Notes under the pieces: generated by a model
The model's input: only the letters and a program-made list of their open reading frames with translations
The model's database searches: none
What the model was told of the DNA's origin: nothing
Position numbers and translations under genes: made by a program
In this document: positions 34,602 through 43,456 of the stretch, piece after piece
Layout: every line of letters starts with the position of its first letter
How positions within the stretch are numbered: the stretch's first letter is position 1
Assembly: GCF_018324385.1 (NCBI RefSeq)
Contig: NZ_AP019536.1
Coordinates: 2,418,001 to 2,482,000, forward strand
Length of the DNA stretch: 64,000 nucleotides
DNA from: Ferrigenium kumadai
GTDB taxonomy: Bacteria; Pseudomonadota; Gammaproteobacteria; Burkholderiales; Gallionellaceae
Direction: 5' to 3'

Positions 34602-35557
34602 ACGCCCTTTCCGTAGTGATCCCCGTCTATCGCAACGAGGGATCGATACCAACGCTGATCGCCGCATTGTCGGACGTCGCGCACAAGGCCAGGCAGGATT
34701 TCGATTGCGCGGTCGAGGTGGTGTTCGTCGTGGACGGCAGCCCCGACAACAGCTACGCCGTCCTCGCGCAATCGCTGCCTGCGGCGCCGTTCGCCTCGCA
34801 GCTGCTGCTGCACTCGCGCAACTTCGGTTCCTTTGCGGCTATCCGCACCGGGCTTCAGGCCGCGACCGGCCAGTACTTCGGCGTTATCGCCGCCGATCTT
34901 CAGGAGCCGCCGGAACTGGTGCTGCAGTTCCTCGAACGCCTCATCCCCGGAGATTGCGATGTCGTGGTGGGATGCAGGGAGAACCGCGAGGACCCGCTGC
35001 TCACCCGCATCGCCTCCGACCTGTTCTGGAAGTTGTACAAGAAATTCATCATCCACGACATCCCGGAGAAGGGCGTGGACGTGTTCGGCTGCAACAGGAC
35101 ATTCCGCGACAAGCTGCTGTCGCTGGAGGAAGCGAACAGCTCGCTGGTCGGTCTGATCTTCTGGCTGGGATTCCGCCGTGCCGAGGTTTCCTACGACCGG
35201 CGCATCCGCCAGCACGGAAAGAGCGCATGGACACTGAAGAAGAAGATCAACTACCTGCTCGACAGCGTGTTCTCGTTCACTGACCTGCCGATCAAGTTGC
35301 TGAGCCTGTTCGGCCTGCTCGGCATCATCGCTTCGGCGATACTCGGCACCATTATCATCCTTGCGAAGATCCTCGGCGGGATTGCCGTACCAGGCTATGC
35401 CGCCACCGTGCTGACGGTGATCTTCTTCGGCGCCCTGAACTCGCTGGGCTTCGGCATCATCGGGGCCTATGCCTGGCGCGCCTACGAGAACACCAAGGGA
35501 CGGCCGCTTTCGGTGGTCATGCTCGAGCAGAAATTCGACGGCACGGACAAGAAATAA
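34595..35557 (+). CDS. GtrB/ArnC-like polyprenyl-phosphate glycosyltransferase (GT2)
   Basis: A 320-residue GT2 enzyme with two C-terminal transmembrane helices (LFGLLGIIASAILGTIIIL and a Gly/Phe-rich second helix). The catalytic part starts LSVVIPVYRNEGSIP and has the FVVDGSPDNSY Asp block, AADLQEPPELV and VVGCRENRED. This is the layout of DPM1/GtrB/ArnC enzymes, which transfer a sugar from a nucleotide to undecaprenyl phosphate on the cytoplasmic side. It sits between the aminotransferase and the ketoisomerase/acetyltransferase genes, so the sugar is probably the amino-dideoxyhexose they make. Confidence 0.9.
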   Translation: MVNALSVVIPVYRNEGSIPTLIAALSDVAHKARQDFDCAVEVVFVVDGSPDNSYAVLAQSLPAAPFASQLLLHSRNFGSFAAIRTGLQAATGQYFGVIAADLQEPPELVLQFLERLIPGDCDVVVGCRENREDPLLTRIASDLFWKLYKKFIIHDIPEKGVDVFGCNRTFRDKLLSLEEANSSLVGLIFWLGFRRAEVSYDRRIRQHGKSAWTLKKKINYLLDSVFSFTDLPIKLLSLFGLLGIIASAILGTIIILAKILGGIAVPGYAATVLTVIFFGALNSLGFGIIGAYAWRAYENTKGRPLSVVMLEQKFDGTDKK

Positions 35558-35575
35558 CTCGATCGGGAAGTAGTC

Positions 35576-36508
35576 ATGGCAAATTATTTCGTGCATGAAA
35601 AAGCAATCTGCGAATCCTCCAGCATCGGTGACAACACCCGGGTTTGGGCTTTCGCGCACATCCTGCCCAAGGCCGTCGTCGGCGCGGACTGCAACATCTG
35701 CGACGGCGTGTTCATCGAGAATGACGTCGTCTTGGGCGATCGCGTCACGGTGAAATGCGGCGTGCAGCTGTGGGACGGACTGGCCGTCGAGGACGATGTG
35801 TTCATCGGCCCGAATGCCACCTTTACCAACGACCGCTTCCCGCGCAGCAAGATATATCCCGAACAGTTCGCGAAGACCGTCGTGCGCAAGGGCGCTTCCA
35901 TCGGCGCCAATGCGACCATACTGCCCGGCCTGGAGATCGGCGCGGGTGCGATGATCGGAGCCGGCGCGGTGATCACCCGCTCGGTGCCGCCCCACGCCAT
36001 CGCCGTCGGCAACCCGGCACGCATCATCGGCTACGTCGGCACACAGGATGTCCCGCCAGCCACGCCGGGCACGATAACCGGAGGGGTCATTCCCTCCGAG
36101 GTCGACGGCGTCACCCTGCACGAACTGCCGCGCATCGAGGACATGCGCGGCACTCTGAGCGTAGGCGAGTTCGAGCGCTCCATCCCGTTCATACCGAAAC
36201 GCTATTTCCTGGTGTTCGACGTGCCCAGCCGCGAGGTCCGCGGCGAACATGCACACCGGCATTGCCAGCAGTTCCTCATCTGCGTCAGGGGCAGCTGTTC
36301 GGTGGTCGCGGACGACGGCAAGAACCGCCGCGAGTACCTGCTGGACCGGCCCGAACTCGGCATCTACCTGCCTCCCATGGTGTGGGGAACGCAATACAAG
36401 TATTCCAGCGATGCCGTGCTGCTGGTGTTCGCCTCCGACTACTACGACGCCGCCGACTACATCAGGGACTACGCCGAATTCAAGGCGCTGGTCGGCAAGC
36501 AGTCCTGA
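35576..36508 (+). CDS. Bifunctional N-acetyltransferase / 3,4-ketoisomerase (WxcM/FdtD-like)
   Basis: A 310-residue fusion. The N-terminal half (about 1-165) is a left-handed beta-helix acetyltransferase: hexapeptide steps such as [17 protein letters not shown], the GVQLWDGL block, FTNDRFPR, and [10 protein letters not shown]. The C-terminal half (about 175-305) is a cupin of the WxcM/FdtA ketoisomerase family: RGTLSVGEF, then [14 protein letters not shown], with conserved His residues, and LPPMVWG. Known bifunctional FdtD proteins make dTDP-3-acetamido-3,6-dideoxyhexoses. RmlA and RmlB, which make the precursor, are not in this window and must be elsewhere. It lies 18 bases after the GT2 gene and one base before the GtrA gene. 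Confidence 0.92.
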   Translation: MANYFVHEKAICESSSIGDNTRVWAFAHILPKAVVGADCNICDGVFIENDVVLGDRVTVKCGVQLWDGLAVEDDVFIGPNATFTNDRFPRSKIYPEQFAKTVVRKGASIGANATILPGLEIGAGAMIGAGAVITRSVPPHAIAVGNPARIIGYVGTQDVPPATPGTITGGVIPSEVDGVTLHELPRIEDMRGTLSVGEFERSIPFIPKRYFLVFDVPSREVRGEHAHRHCQQFLICVRGSCSVVADDGKNRREYLLDRPELGIYLPPMVWGTQYKYSSDAVLLVFASDYYDAADYIRDYAEFKALVGKQS

Positions 36509-36509
36509 T

Positions 36510-36899
36510 ATGGAAGTCCCGCGCCGGATGCAAGGTATACACGGAGAATTTGCACGCTTCCTGATCGTCGGTGCGGCCAACACCCTGTCGACGTACCTGC
36601 TGTACCTGTTGCTGCTCGCCTTCTTTCCCTACTTGATCGCCTATTCGCTTTCTTACTGCACCGGCATCGTGATTTCCTATTTCCTGAATATCCGCTTCGT
36701 CTTCAAGCGACACGTCAGCCTTGCCACTTTCCTCGCATTCCCTGTCGTATACATCAGCCAGTATTGCCTGAGTGCGCTGATACTCTGGCTGCTGGTCGAA
36801 CAAAGCGGCGTAGCGCCCGCGCTGGCAATGGTGGGGGTGATTGCCGCGACCGTTCCCATCACCTTCCTGATGAGCCGCTTCGTCCTCCGCAAAAGATAA
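36510..36899 (+). CDS. GtrA-family polyprenyl-phosphate-sugar flippase
   Basis: A 129-residue membrane protein with four helices and the GtrA signature: FARFLIVGAANTLSTYLLY at the start, IAYSLSYCTGIVISYFLNIRFVF in the middle, and VPITFLMSRFVL at the end. Length is typical (about 120-140). GtrA proteins carry undecaprenyl-phosphate-linked sugars across the inner membrane. The position after a GtrB-like GT2 and before a GT39 transferase matches the three-part Gtr/Arn arrangement. The ATG lies one base after the preceding stop. Confidence 0.88.
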   Translation: MEVPRRMQGIHGEFARFLIVGAANTLSTYLLYLLLLAFFPYLIAYSLSYCTGIVISYFLNIRFVFKRHVSLATFLAFPVVYISQYCLSALILWLLVEQSGVAPALAMVGVIAATVPITFLMSRFVLRKR

Positions 36900-36905
36900 T
36901 CATCC

Positions 36906-38312
36906 ATGCTGAACCGCAACCCTGAAAAACTGACCCTCTGGCTGGTGCTGCTCGGCGCCCTGAGCTTCGCGCCCACCCTATTCTTCTATCTGACGGGCGA
37001 GGAGGGAATTTACACCATCACCTCGATGGAGATGTGGCACAGCCAGAACTGGCTACAACAAATCATGTATGGCGCCGACAACGGGCGCCCGCCGCTGGTG
37101 AACTGGCTGATCATGCCGCTGGCCAATCTGATCGGTTGGCAGCATGTCGCCATTGCCACCCGCACCGTGTCGGTGGCCGCGACGCTGGGCATGGCCGGCT
37201 GGTTATACTGGCTGGGCCGGAGGCTGTTTGCCGATAAATCCTTCGCCCTGTTTGCCGCGCTGGCCGCCTTGTCGCTAGCCGACCTGCTGCTCTATCGCGG
37301 CTGGCTCAGCTACACCGACCCGGTCTTCGCCTTCTTCACCTTCGGCGCGATGGCCACGCTGTGGATCGCCGCCTTGGAGCGGCACAAGGGCTGGCTGCTG
37401 GTTTCCGTGCTGCTGGTCAGCTGCGCGATGTTGTCCAAGGCCTTCACCGCGTACATCTTCTACGGCACAGTGGGCCTGGTATTGCTGTGGCAACGGCCCG
37501 CGCGCAGCTTCCTGTTGTCGCCGACGGCGCTGTTCATTCTCGCACTGGCCTTGGCCGTGCCGTTCGCGTGGTTCACTTCGCTGCCACATGCGGGCGGACA
37601 CAGTGCGGGCATGCTGAGCGAGATCGTGCAAAAAATTTCGATCCAGGACGGCGCCGGATACCTCGCAAGACTCGTCACCTATCCGCTTGAAACGGCCATC
37701 TGGCTATCGCCGACGGTGTTGCTCGCCGTTTACCTGTGGTGGCGCAAACGCCTGATGCTCCCGGAAACGCGGCCGGATGTCTTCCGTACAGGACTGTTTA
37801 TTGCGGCCCTGTCCGTTGCGCCGTACTGGCTCTCGCCGCAGGGGGGGATCCGCTACCTGCTGCCGGTTTATCCCCTGGTTGCGCTGGTCGGCGCACGAAT
37901 CATCTGGCGCGCAGGAGAGTCCGGCAGAACCCTGGCGTTACGCTGGTTCGCCAGCATCATCGCCTTCAAGTTCGTGTTCGCGCTGATCCTGTTCCCCTAC
38001 TACCAGAGCCACTACCGCGGGGAGAACTATGCGCAGGCCGCACAAACCATCGTGGAGCGCACGCAGGGCTTCCCTCTGTATATCAACGATAGCCGCTCGA
38101 TCGGCCTGTCAATCACCGGCTACATCGATGCGGGACGCCTCCCTCAAGCACCATTGGTGCATCCGCCCGCCGGATGGGATGATGGTTTTGTGCTTTCGCC
38201 AGTACCGGACGAGCGCGCCGGCAGAGTCGCCGAGACCTACAAACTGGCCGGGGACGAAATCTACCTGCTATGCCGCGGCTCTGCCTGCGGCGATGCGCCT
38301 GTCGACAAATAA
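36906..38312 (+). CDS. ArnT-like GT39 membrane glycosyltransferase
   Basis: A 468-residue GT-C-fold transferase with many helices. The N-terminal periplasmic loop has the acidic GEEGIYTIT block and DNGRPPLVNWLI, typical of ArnT/GT39 enzymes that take a sugar from a polyprenyl phosphate. Later blocks include LSPQGGIRYLLPVYPLVALV. It would transfer the flipped sugar to lipid A, O-antigen or protein in the periplasm; the acceptor is unknown. The coding end overlaps the convergent glycosyltransferase gene by 52 bases. It completes the cassette that starts with the aminotransferase. Confidence 0.88.
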   Translation: MLNRNPEKLTLWLVLLGALSFAPTLFFYLTGEEGIYTITSMEMWHSQNWLQQIMYGADNGRPPLVNWLIMPLANLIGWQHVAIATRTVSVAATLGMAGWLYWLGRRLFADKSFALFAALAALSLADLLLYRGWLSYTDPVFAFFTFGAMATLWIAALERHKGWLLVSVLLVSCAMLSKAFTAYIFYGTVGLVLLWQRPARSFLLSPTALFILALALAVPFAWFTSLPHAGGHSAGMLSEIVQKISIQDGAGYLARLVTYPLETAIWLSPTVLLAVYLWWRKRLMLPETRPDVFRTGLFIAALSVAPYWLSPQGGIRYLLPVYPLVALVGARIIWRAGESGRTLALRWFASIIAFKFVFALILFPYYQSHYRGENYAQAAQTIVERTQGFPLYINDSRSIGLSITGYIDAGRLPQAPLVHPPAGWDDGFVLSPVPDERAGRVAETYKLAGDEIYLLCRGSACGDAPVDK

Positions 38313-39328
38313 ATGGGCTCGCATTCCCTGGCGACCTCATCCCAGCCGCGCACGAACTGAGGCACCGCCCCCCCGCGGGCCAGTTGCCGTTCGACCGCAC
38401 CGGCCCAGACATCGGGGGAGGCCGACAATGGCAAGACCTCGCCGGCCTCGGGACCAACCTGCGCCGCTGCCCCGCACACATCAGACACCACCACCGGAAC
38501 TCGTGCGGACATCGCTTCGGAGATCACCATGCCGTACGGCTCGGCTAGCGCCGAGTGCAGCAATACATCGAACTCAACATAGGGTGCCTGTTCACGCCAG
38601 CCCAGTAACCGGTAGCCGCCGGACCAACCAGCGAACAGGTGCTGCACCTCTTCGGGACGCGGCCCGACCACCCACAACTCAAGGTTCGGCCGCGCGCAGC
38701 GCAATTGCGAAACAATCTCGACCGCATGCGGCAGCCCCTTACGCTTCCATTCGCGCCCGACGAATCCGATCACGCCCCCGCCCGGCTCGACCTGATGCGG
38801 CTCCCGCACCGGACCGGGCAACACGCCGGGCACGACTGGCGCAGTCAGCTTGCCGGCATACTCGGGATAATAGTGCGCCAACTGGCGACGTATGAACTCC
38901 GAGTTCGGAATGATGGCCTGCGCCGTCGCCAGTTCGCGGCGCTCCAGATAGAGTTGCATCGCTACGCGCAGCGACAGCTTTTTCCACCACGGCCGTTCGC
39001 GCACACTGGCAAAGGGGGGGCCATGGAAGGTGGTGACCTGGTGCATGCCAAGCCGCTCATGACTGTGGATAAGCCAACCAGGATGGGGATTGTTCCGAAG
39101 CCAGCGCGCCACACTGCGGCCAAACCGCAGATACGACAGCCAGCGCGGACGCTGGGCTATCTCACCCAGCTCGACTACCTTGATGCCAGGCGGTTTCTCG
39201 ACATGGCAACGCTCGCACACCACTTCGACCCGATGGCCGAGCGCGGCCAGTTCGCGGGTCAGCTCCCAAACATAACGCTCCATACCGCCGACTGGACCGT
39301 AGCGGCGCACGACATGCAACAACTTCAT
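38261..39328 (-). CDS. GT4-family glycosyltransferase
   Basis: A 355-residue GT-B enzyme. The N-terminal domain starts LLHVVRRYGPVGGMERYVWELT, the C-terminal domain has VIGFVGREWKRKGLP and the nucleotide-sugar Glu block HSALAEPYGMVISEAMSARVPVV. It adds a sugar to a lipid-linked or LPS-core acceptor. Start choice is uncertain: the ATG at 39328 and the one five codons upstream are both possible, and neither has a strong ribosome site. It is a single minus-strand gene between plus-strand genes. Its 3' end overlaps the GT39 gene, and it is divergent from the OafA-like gene with about 145 bases between. Confidence 0.85.
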   Translation of the reverse strand: MKLLHVVRRYGPVGGMERYVWELTRELAALGHRVEVVCERCHVEKPPGIKVVELGEIAQRPRWLSYLRFGRSVARWLRNNPHPGWLIHSHERLGMHQVTTFHGPPFASVRERPWWKKLSLRVAMQLYLERRELATAQAIIPNSEFIRRQLAHYYPEYAGKLTAPVVPGVLPGPVREPHQVEPGGGVIGFVGREWKRKGLPHAVEIVSQLRCARPNLELWVVGPRPEEVQHLFAGWSGGYRLLGWREQAPYVEFDVLLHSALAEPYGMVISEAMSARVPVVVSDVCGAAAQVGPEAGEVLPLSASPDVWAGAVERQLARGGAVPQFVRGWDEVARECEPIYLSTGASPQAEPRHSR

Positions 39329-39473
39329 TTTTCCGTCTGCCATGAAAGAGGGCTGGAGCCGGTATAATCCGGGCTCGAATTCAAAGACCCGCATGGTATG
39401 CAAAAGCTCACCGAAAGGCCATCCCCGGCAGGCCGCTTTTCCAGCCTGCACTGATTGAGGCCATCACCAGTTC

Positions 39474-41450
39474 ATGTCACAGCTTCCGCGCATTTCCTAT
39501 CTGAAGCCGGATTACCGCCCCGACATCGATGGCTTGCGCGCCATTGCGGTATTGTCGGTAATCGGGTTTCACGCGTTTCCCGTACTGGTACCCGGCGGCT
39601 TCATCGGGGTGGATATCTTCTTCGTGATCTCCGGCTTCCTGATTTCCAAACATATCTGGGAAGAGCTCGAGTCGCGGACGTTCAGCATCAAGACGTTCTA
39701 TGCCCGCCGCGTCAGACGCATTTTCCCGGCGCTGGCAGTAGTACTGTTTGCCTGCCTGGGCATGGGCTGGCTAATCTTGTCTCCCGGCGAATACGAACAG
39801 CTCGGCAAACATGTCGAAGGCGGCGCCGGCTTCGTTTCCAACATCCTTTACTGGAAAGAAGCGGGCTATTTCGATAACGCCGCCGATACCAAGCCACTTT
39901 TGCACCTCTGGTCGCTCGGCATCGAGGAACAGTTCTATATCGCATGGCCATTGATTCTGGCTTTCCTGTGGCGCCAACCTCACCACGCAGGCTGGATGCT
40001 CCCATCCCTGCTGGGCGCATCGTTCTTCTACAGCATGATGGTGGTGCGGAACGACACGGTGGCGGATTTCTATTCGCCGCTGACCCGCTTCTGGGAACTG
40101 GCACTGGGTGCAGTCCTGGCACACGAAGCCATACGCAAATTCACACTGAACGGTTTGCAACGCGAACTGCTGGCGTGGTTCGGTTTGGCGTTGATAGTGT
40201 CGGGTATCGTCGTACTCAACAACCGTGCCCCCTTCCCCGGCGCGTGGGCACTGCTCCCTACAGTGGGCGCAGCCTGCCTGATCCAGGCCGGAGAAACAAC
40301 CCGATTGAACAGGCAACTCCTGTCGCATCCCTGGCTGGTATGGGTCGGATTGATCAGCTACCCGCTGTATCTGTGGCACTGGCCGCTGCTTTCCTTTGCA
40401 CGGATCATGGAATCCGCCACGCCTGAACCGGCCATCCGGCTGGTGTTAGTCGCAGCAAGTTTCGTCCTGGCCTGGCTGACCTGGAAACTGGTTGAGCGGC
40501 CGATCCGTTCCAGGCCGCGATCCCGCAGCATCGTACTTGCGCTCAGCATAGCGATGATTGCGCTTCTTCTCACTGGGGAGGCCGTCAGGAAACTTGACGG
40601 CATCAAGACTCGCAAACTCGACATGCTCAACGGTGATCCTGCCACGTTGGTCCTTGGCGCCGACCGGGACAGGTTGCAGCACGAGTGCGGATTGAGCGAA
40701 TCGAAAAAATCCCTGTTCCAGTATTGTTTGCGCGGCGCGCAGGAACCCCGTTACGCACTGCTCGGTGACAGCAAGGCCGAGGCGCTGTTCTATGGACTAG
40801 TGCGGGAATCGCCGGCAAACATGCAATGGCTGATGATTGGATCGGTCTCCCCGCCCGGCCCTAATCCGAATCTGGAAAACAAGCAGGAACTCAAGAATCA
40901 CCTTGCGCTGCAAGCGGTCATCGACAACCCGGCTATCCGGGTCGTAGGTATTGCCGTCGCGCTCAGAGGGATATTTTCGCTGGACAAGGATACCGGGTTT
41001 ATCTCCAGTAACATTCAGCCCCCGCCGCCACTCGATAGCTACAGCCACTTGGTCGCCGCGCTGGAGCATGCAGGCAAACGCGTGGTGTTCATCATCGATA
41101 ACCCGACCTTCCCGGATCCGCGCAGTTGCATCAGCGGCGGAGCCACATCCAGTCCGGCATTAAACCAGTTTCTGCGCCGCAAGGAGAATCCTCATTGCAC
41201 AGTAAGTTACGCCGCGCATATGGAAGGAACAAGAATCTACAGGGAATTCGTCAAGGCCTTGCAGCAACGTCATCCGGGCCTGGTGATTTACGACCCCGCG
41301 CCATTGTTGTGCGACGTGCCGAATAATGTGTGCGCGGTGACGCGCGAAGGGAAGTTTCTATACAGCTATGGCGATCATATCTCCGACTACGCCAACTCGA
41401 TGATAGCCCGGGATATGGTGCCGATGATCCGTCAGTTGGATACACCCTAA
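39474..41450 (+). CDS. OafA-type acyltransferase with C-terminal SGNH domain
   Basis: A 658-residue protein. The N-terminal acyltransferase-3 domain (about residues 12-350) has ten helices and the blocks RPDIDGLRAIAVLSVIGFHAF, with the catalytic His, GVDIFFVISGFLIS, FYARRVRRIFPAL and LHLWSLGIEEQFY. The C-terminal periplasmic SGNH domain starts near YALLGDSKAEALFYGL and ends with YGDHISDYANS, the Asp-His pair. Such two-domain enzymes O-acetylate O-antigens or other surface glycans. The 3' end faces the end of the minus-strand glycosyltransferase gene 13 bases away. Confidence 0.92.
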   Translation: MSQLPRISYLKPDYRPDIDGLRAIAVLSVIGFHAFPVLVPGGFIGVDIFFVISGFLISKHIWEELESRTFSIKTFYARRVRRIFPALAVVLFACLGMGWLILSPGEYEQLGKHVEGGAGFVSNILYWKEAGYFDNAADTKPLLHLWSLGIEEQFYIAWPLILAFLWRQPHHAGWMLPSLLGASFFYSMMVVRNDTVADFYSPLTRFWELALGAVLAHEAIRKFTLNGLQRELLAWFGLALIVSGIVVLNNRAPFPGAWALLPTVGAACLIQAGETTRLNRQLLSHPWLVWVGLISYPLYLWHWPLLSFARIMESATPEPAIRLVLVAASFVLAWLTWKLVERPIRSRPRSRSIVLALSIAMIALLLTGEAVRKLDGIKTRKLDMLNGDPATLVLGADRDRLQHECGLSESKKSLFQYCLRGAQEPRYALLGDSKAEALFYGLVRESPANMQWLMIGSVSPPGPNPNLENKQELKNHLALQAVIDNPAIRVVGIAVALRGIFSLDKDTGFISSNIQPPPPLDSYSHLVAALEHAGKRVVFIIDNPTFPDPRSCISGGATSSPALNQFLRRKENPHCTVSYAAHMEGTRIYREFVKALQQRHPGLVIYDPAPLLCDVPNNVCAVTREGKFLYSYGDHISDYANSMIARDMVPMIRQLDTP

Positions 41451-41463
41451 GTTTGTATCCCTA

Positions 41464-42207
41464 TCAATGCCTTTGCTTCAGCCACAGTTTGATATAGCGG
41501 TAGTAACTGTTTTCGGCGTTCATGATCGCGACCATGAATCCCTCACGCCCGTCGAGGAACCCGGCCCGCAAGAAATATGTGCGGATGAATGCCCATAACC
41601 CGTGAAATAGCGCGGAAGCGAGGCCGCCACGCTTGCCGCGACGCTGCAGCATTTCCGAGCCGGCGCTTGAATATCCGTTCAGCTTGGCCAGCACATCGTC
41701 AAAATCGCGGTAACTGAAATGCAGCAGGTCATGCTTCAGATCCTCAACACGCCCATGAACCTGCACCGCTTCGTGGACCAGCGCATCGCTGAATCGTCCC
41801 TTATCGCGCCGGAACAGCCTCAGCACATAGTCCGGTCTCCAGCCGGAATGATGCATGAAACGTCCGCAAAAACTGGACAGGCGGGGAATCCGGTAACCCT
41901 CGGCGCGCGGGCTTGCAAGCACCGCAGTGATTTCCGCCCGCAACTCCGGCGTCACCCGCTCGTCGGCATCCAGTGACAGCACCCACTCGCCGGTCGCGTA
42001 ATCCAGCGCACGATTCTTTTGCGGACCGAAACCGGGCCAGTCGTGTTCATAGACGTGCTGCGTAAAGTCACGCGCGATCGCCGTTGTCCCGTCCGTGCTG
42101 CCGGAATCAACCACGATGATCTCATCCGCCCATGCCACCGAGTCCAGACAGGCACGTATGTTCGCTGCCTCGTTCTTAGTGATTAGGATGACCGAAAGCC
42201 TAGCCAA
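41464..42207 (-). CDS. WaaE/KdtX-like GT2 glycosyltransferase
   Basis: A 247-residue GT2 enzyme. It starts LSVILITKNEAANI and has EIIVVDSGSTDGT, GPQKNRALDYATGEWVLSLDADERV and the family block SGWRPDYVLRLFRRDKG, followed by HEAVQVHG. Members of this WaaE/KdtX group add glucose to the LPS inner core. The start overlaps the O-antigen-ligase gene by eight bases. It is the last gene of the long minus-strand polysaccharide array. Exact specificity is inferred from family resemblance only. Confidence 0.88.
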   Translation of the reverse strand: MARLSVILITKNEAANIRACLDSVAWADEIIVVDSGSTDGTTAIARDFTQHVYEHDWPGFGPQKNRALDYATGEWVLSLDADERVTPELRAEITAVLASPRAEGYRIPRLSSFCGRFMHHSGWRPDYVLRLFRRDKGRFSDALVHEAVQVHGRVEDLKHDLLHFSYRDFDDVLAKLNGYSSAGSEMLQRRGKRGGLASALFHGLWAFIRTYFLRAGFLDGREGFMVAIMNAENSYYRYIKLWLKQRH

Positions 42208-43456
42208 TTTTTTTCTCCCGATTCATTCCGGCGAACAACACAGCCGTCATGAAAGCGAAGAACAGGCCATCCGCATGATCCAGCAACGCGGAATTGAACA
42301 GACAATTCACCATATAGGCCAGCACCAGTCCACGTGCGGCATCCCGTTCAAATGGTGTGTCCAGTCCCGGTGCATTTCGCCACTGCGCATAAAACAGGTG
42401 CAGCAGCAACAGCAGTCCGAACACACCAGTCTGCGCCGCAATCATCAGGTATTCGTTGTGAGGATTCCGAATTTTCATTACATCTTTCCCCTGTGTCTGC
42501 TGCGCATAGGCTTCAGGGAAACCACCTGTCCCGACGCCGAACAACGGGTGCTGTTGCACTATGTGCAACGTGTTGTAATAAAAATCCAATCTCAATCCGG
42601 TAGAACTGTCCCCGCCCCGGTTCGGTTGCCAGACCTGGTATTCCGCGCTCACCTGACTCACCCGCTCGGACAAGCGCGGCGATGTGTAATAGGCTGCCAG
42701 CGCAAATCCGACCAGGGCAAGCAACAGCCCGAGACCCTGTTTCCAGCCGCAAACCTTTCCGCGAGAACGAAAGTAACCACACAATGCTGACCAGGCAGAC
42801 CATGCGAGCAATATCGAGAGGATCATGTAGCCGGTTCGCCCCTGCACCATGAACAGCACATTGACCATCGCCAGCAAGGCGAACACCCCCCATGCCAGCT
42901 GTGCACGTCGGGAGAAGGCCTTACGCATATTGAGCAGCGCAAGGAAGGCCGCGAACGCCATCATGTTGTTTTGCGTAATGTGGCTATGAAAGATAACCGG
43001 ATTGGCTGTCCCGGCATCCGCGCACATCCAGTGCTGCGGCGCAAGTATGCCCAAGCCCACCAGATAAGACAGCAACAAGGTCAGCCCCATCGAGGCCAGG
43101 AAGGAATATTGCGCCCATTGCCTCTCCCTTGGTCCGGTAAGCAGTAGCATGAACAACGGAATGAAAGCCAAGTCCAGGTATTTGCCAAGAATGCCTGCCG
43201 CCTCTGACAGCGAAGCTGTGCCATAAAACATGGCAACAAACAGCCAACCGAACAGCAACAAGGCCGCACGGGCGACGGGATGATGTGCGCCCAACTGCCA
43301 GACAGCCCGCGCATTGAAAATCGCCCCCAGAAGCACGACGGCCAGCAGCAGATTATCCAGCGCAACTGAAATTGGCACCGTGAATCCGATCAATATGGTA
43401 CTCATCCGCAACGGCGGTCGAGTCCAGCGCTGGAGTTCAGCGCCTGACAATTTCAT
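42200..43456 (-). CDS. O-antigen ligase / polymerase family membrane protein (WaaL-like)
   Basis: A 418-residue membrane protein with about 12 helices and one large periplasmic loop. The Wzy_C-type region contains LLFGWLFVAMFYGT, MVQGRTGYMILSILL, then the loop with GVGTGGFPEAYAQQ and the key His in NPHNEYLMIAAQTG. The NPHNEYL motif and Arg-containing QGRTGY block fit O-antigen ligases, which move a glycan from undecaprenyl diphosphate to lipid A core. A polymerase (Wzy) is an alternative. Start and stop overlap neighbouring genes by four and eight bases, showing tight coupling. Confidence 0.88.
   Translation of the reverse strand: MKLSGAELQRWTRPPLRMSTILIGFTVPISVALDNLLLAVVLLGAIFNARAVWQLGAHHPVARAALLLFGWLFVAMFYGTASLSEAAGILGKYLDLAFIPLFMLLLTGPRERQWAQYSFLASMGLTLLLSYLVGLGILAPQHWMCADAGTANPVIFHSHITQNNMMAFAAFLALLNMRKAFSRRAQLAWGVFALLAMVNVLFMVQGRTGYMILSILLAWSAWSALCGYFRSRGKVCGWKQGLGLLLALVGFALAAYYTSPRLSERVSQVSAEYQVWQPNRGGDSSTGLRLDFYYNTLHIVQQHPLFGVGTGGFPEAYAQQTQGKDVMKIRNPHNEYLMIAAQTGVFGLLLLLHLFYAQWRNAPGLDTPFERDAARGLVLAYMVNCLFNSALLDHADGLFFAFMTAVLFAGMNREKKIG

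Noticed and set aside
34451..36583. A 710-codon open frame on the minus strand across the glycosyltransferase and ketoisomerase genes
   Set aside because: It covers parts of three strongly supported plus-strand genes and has no recognisable motif.
37841..37853. Seven-base G or C runs in several genes (near 32,777, 37,845, 38,367, 39,014, 43,894, 44,939) as phase-variation sites
   Set aside because: Runs of seven are frequent in this GC-rich window. Only the nine- and ten-base tracts stand out.
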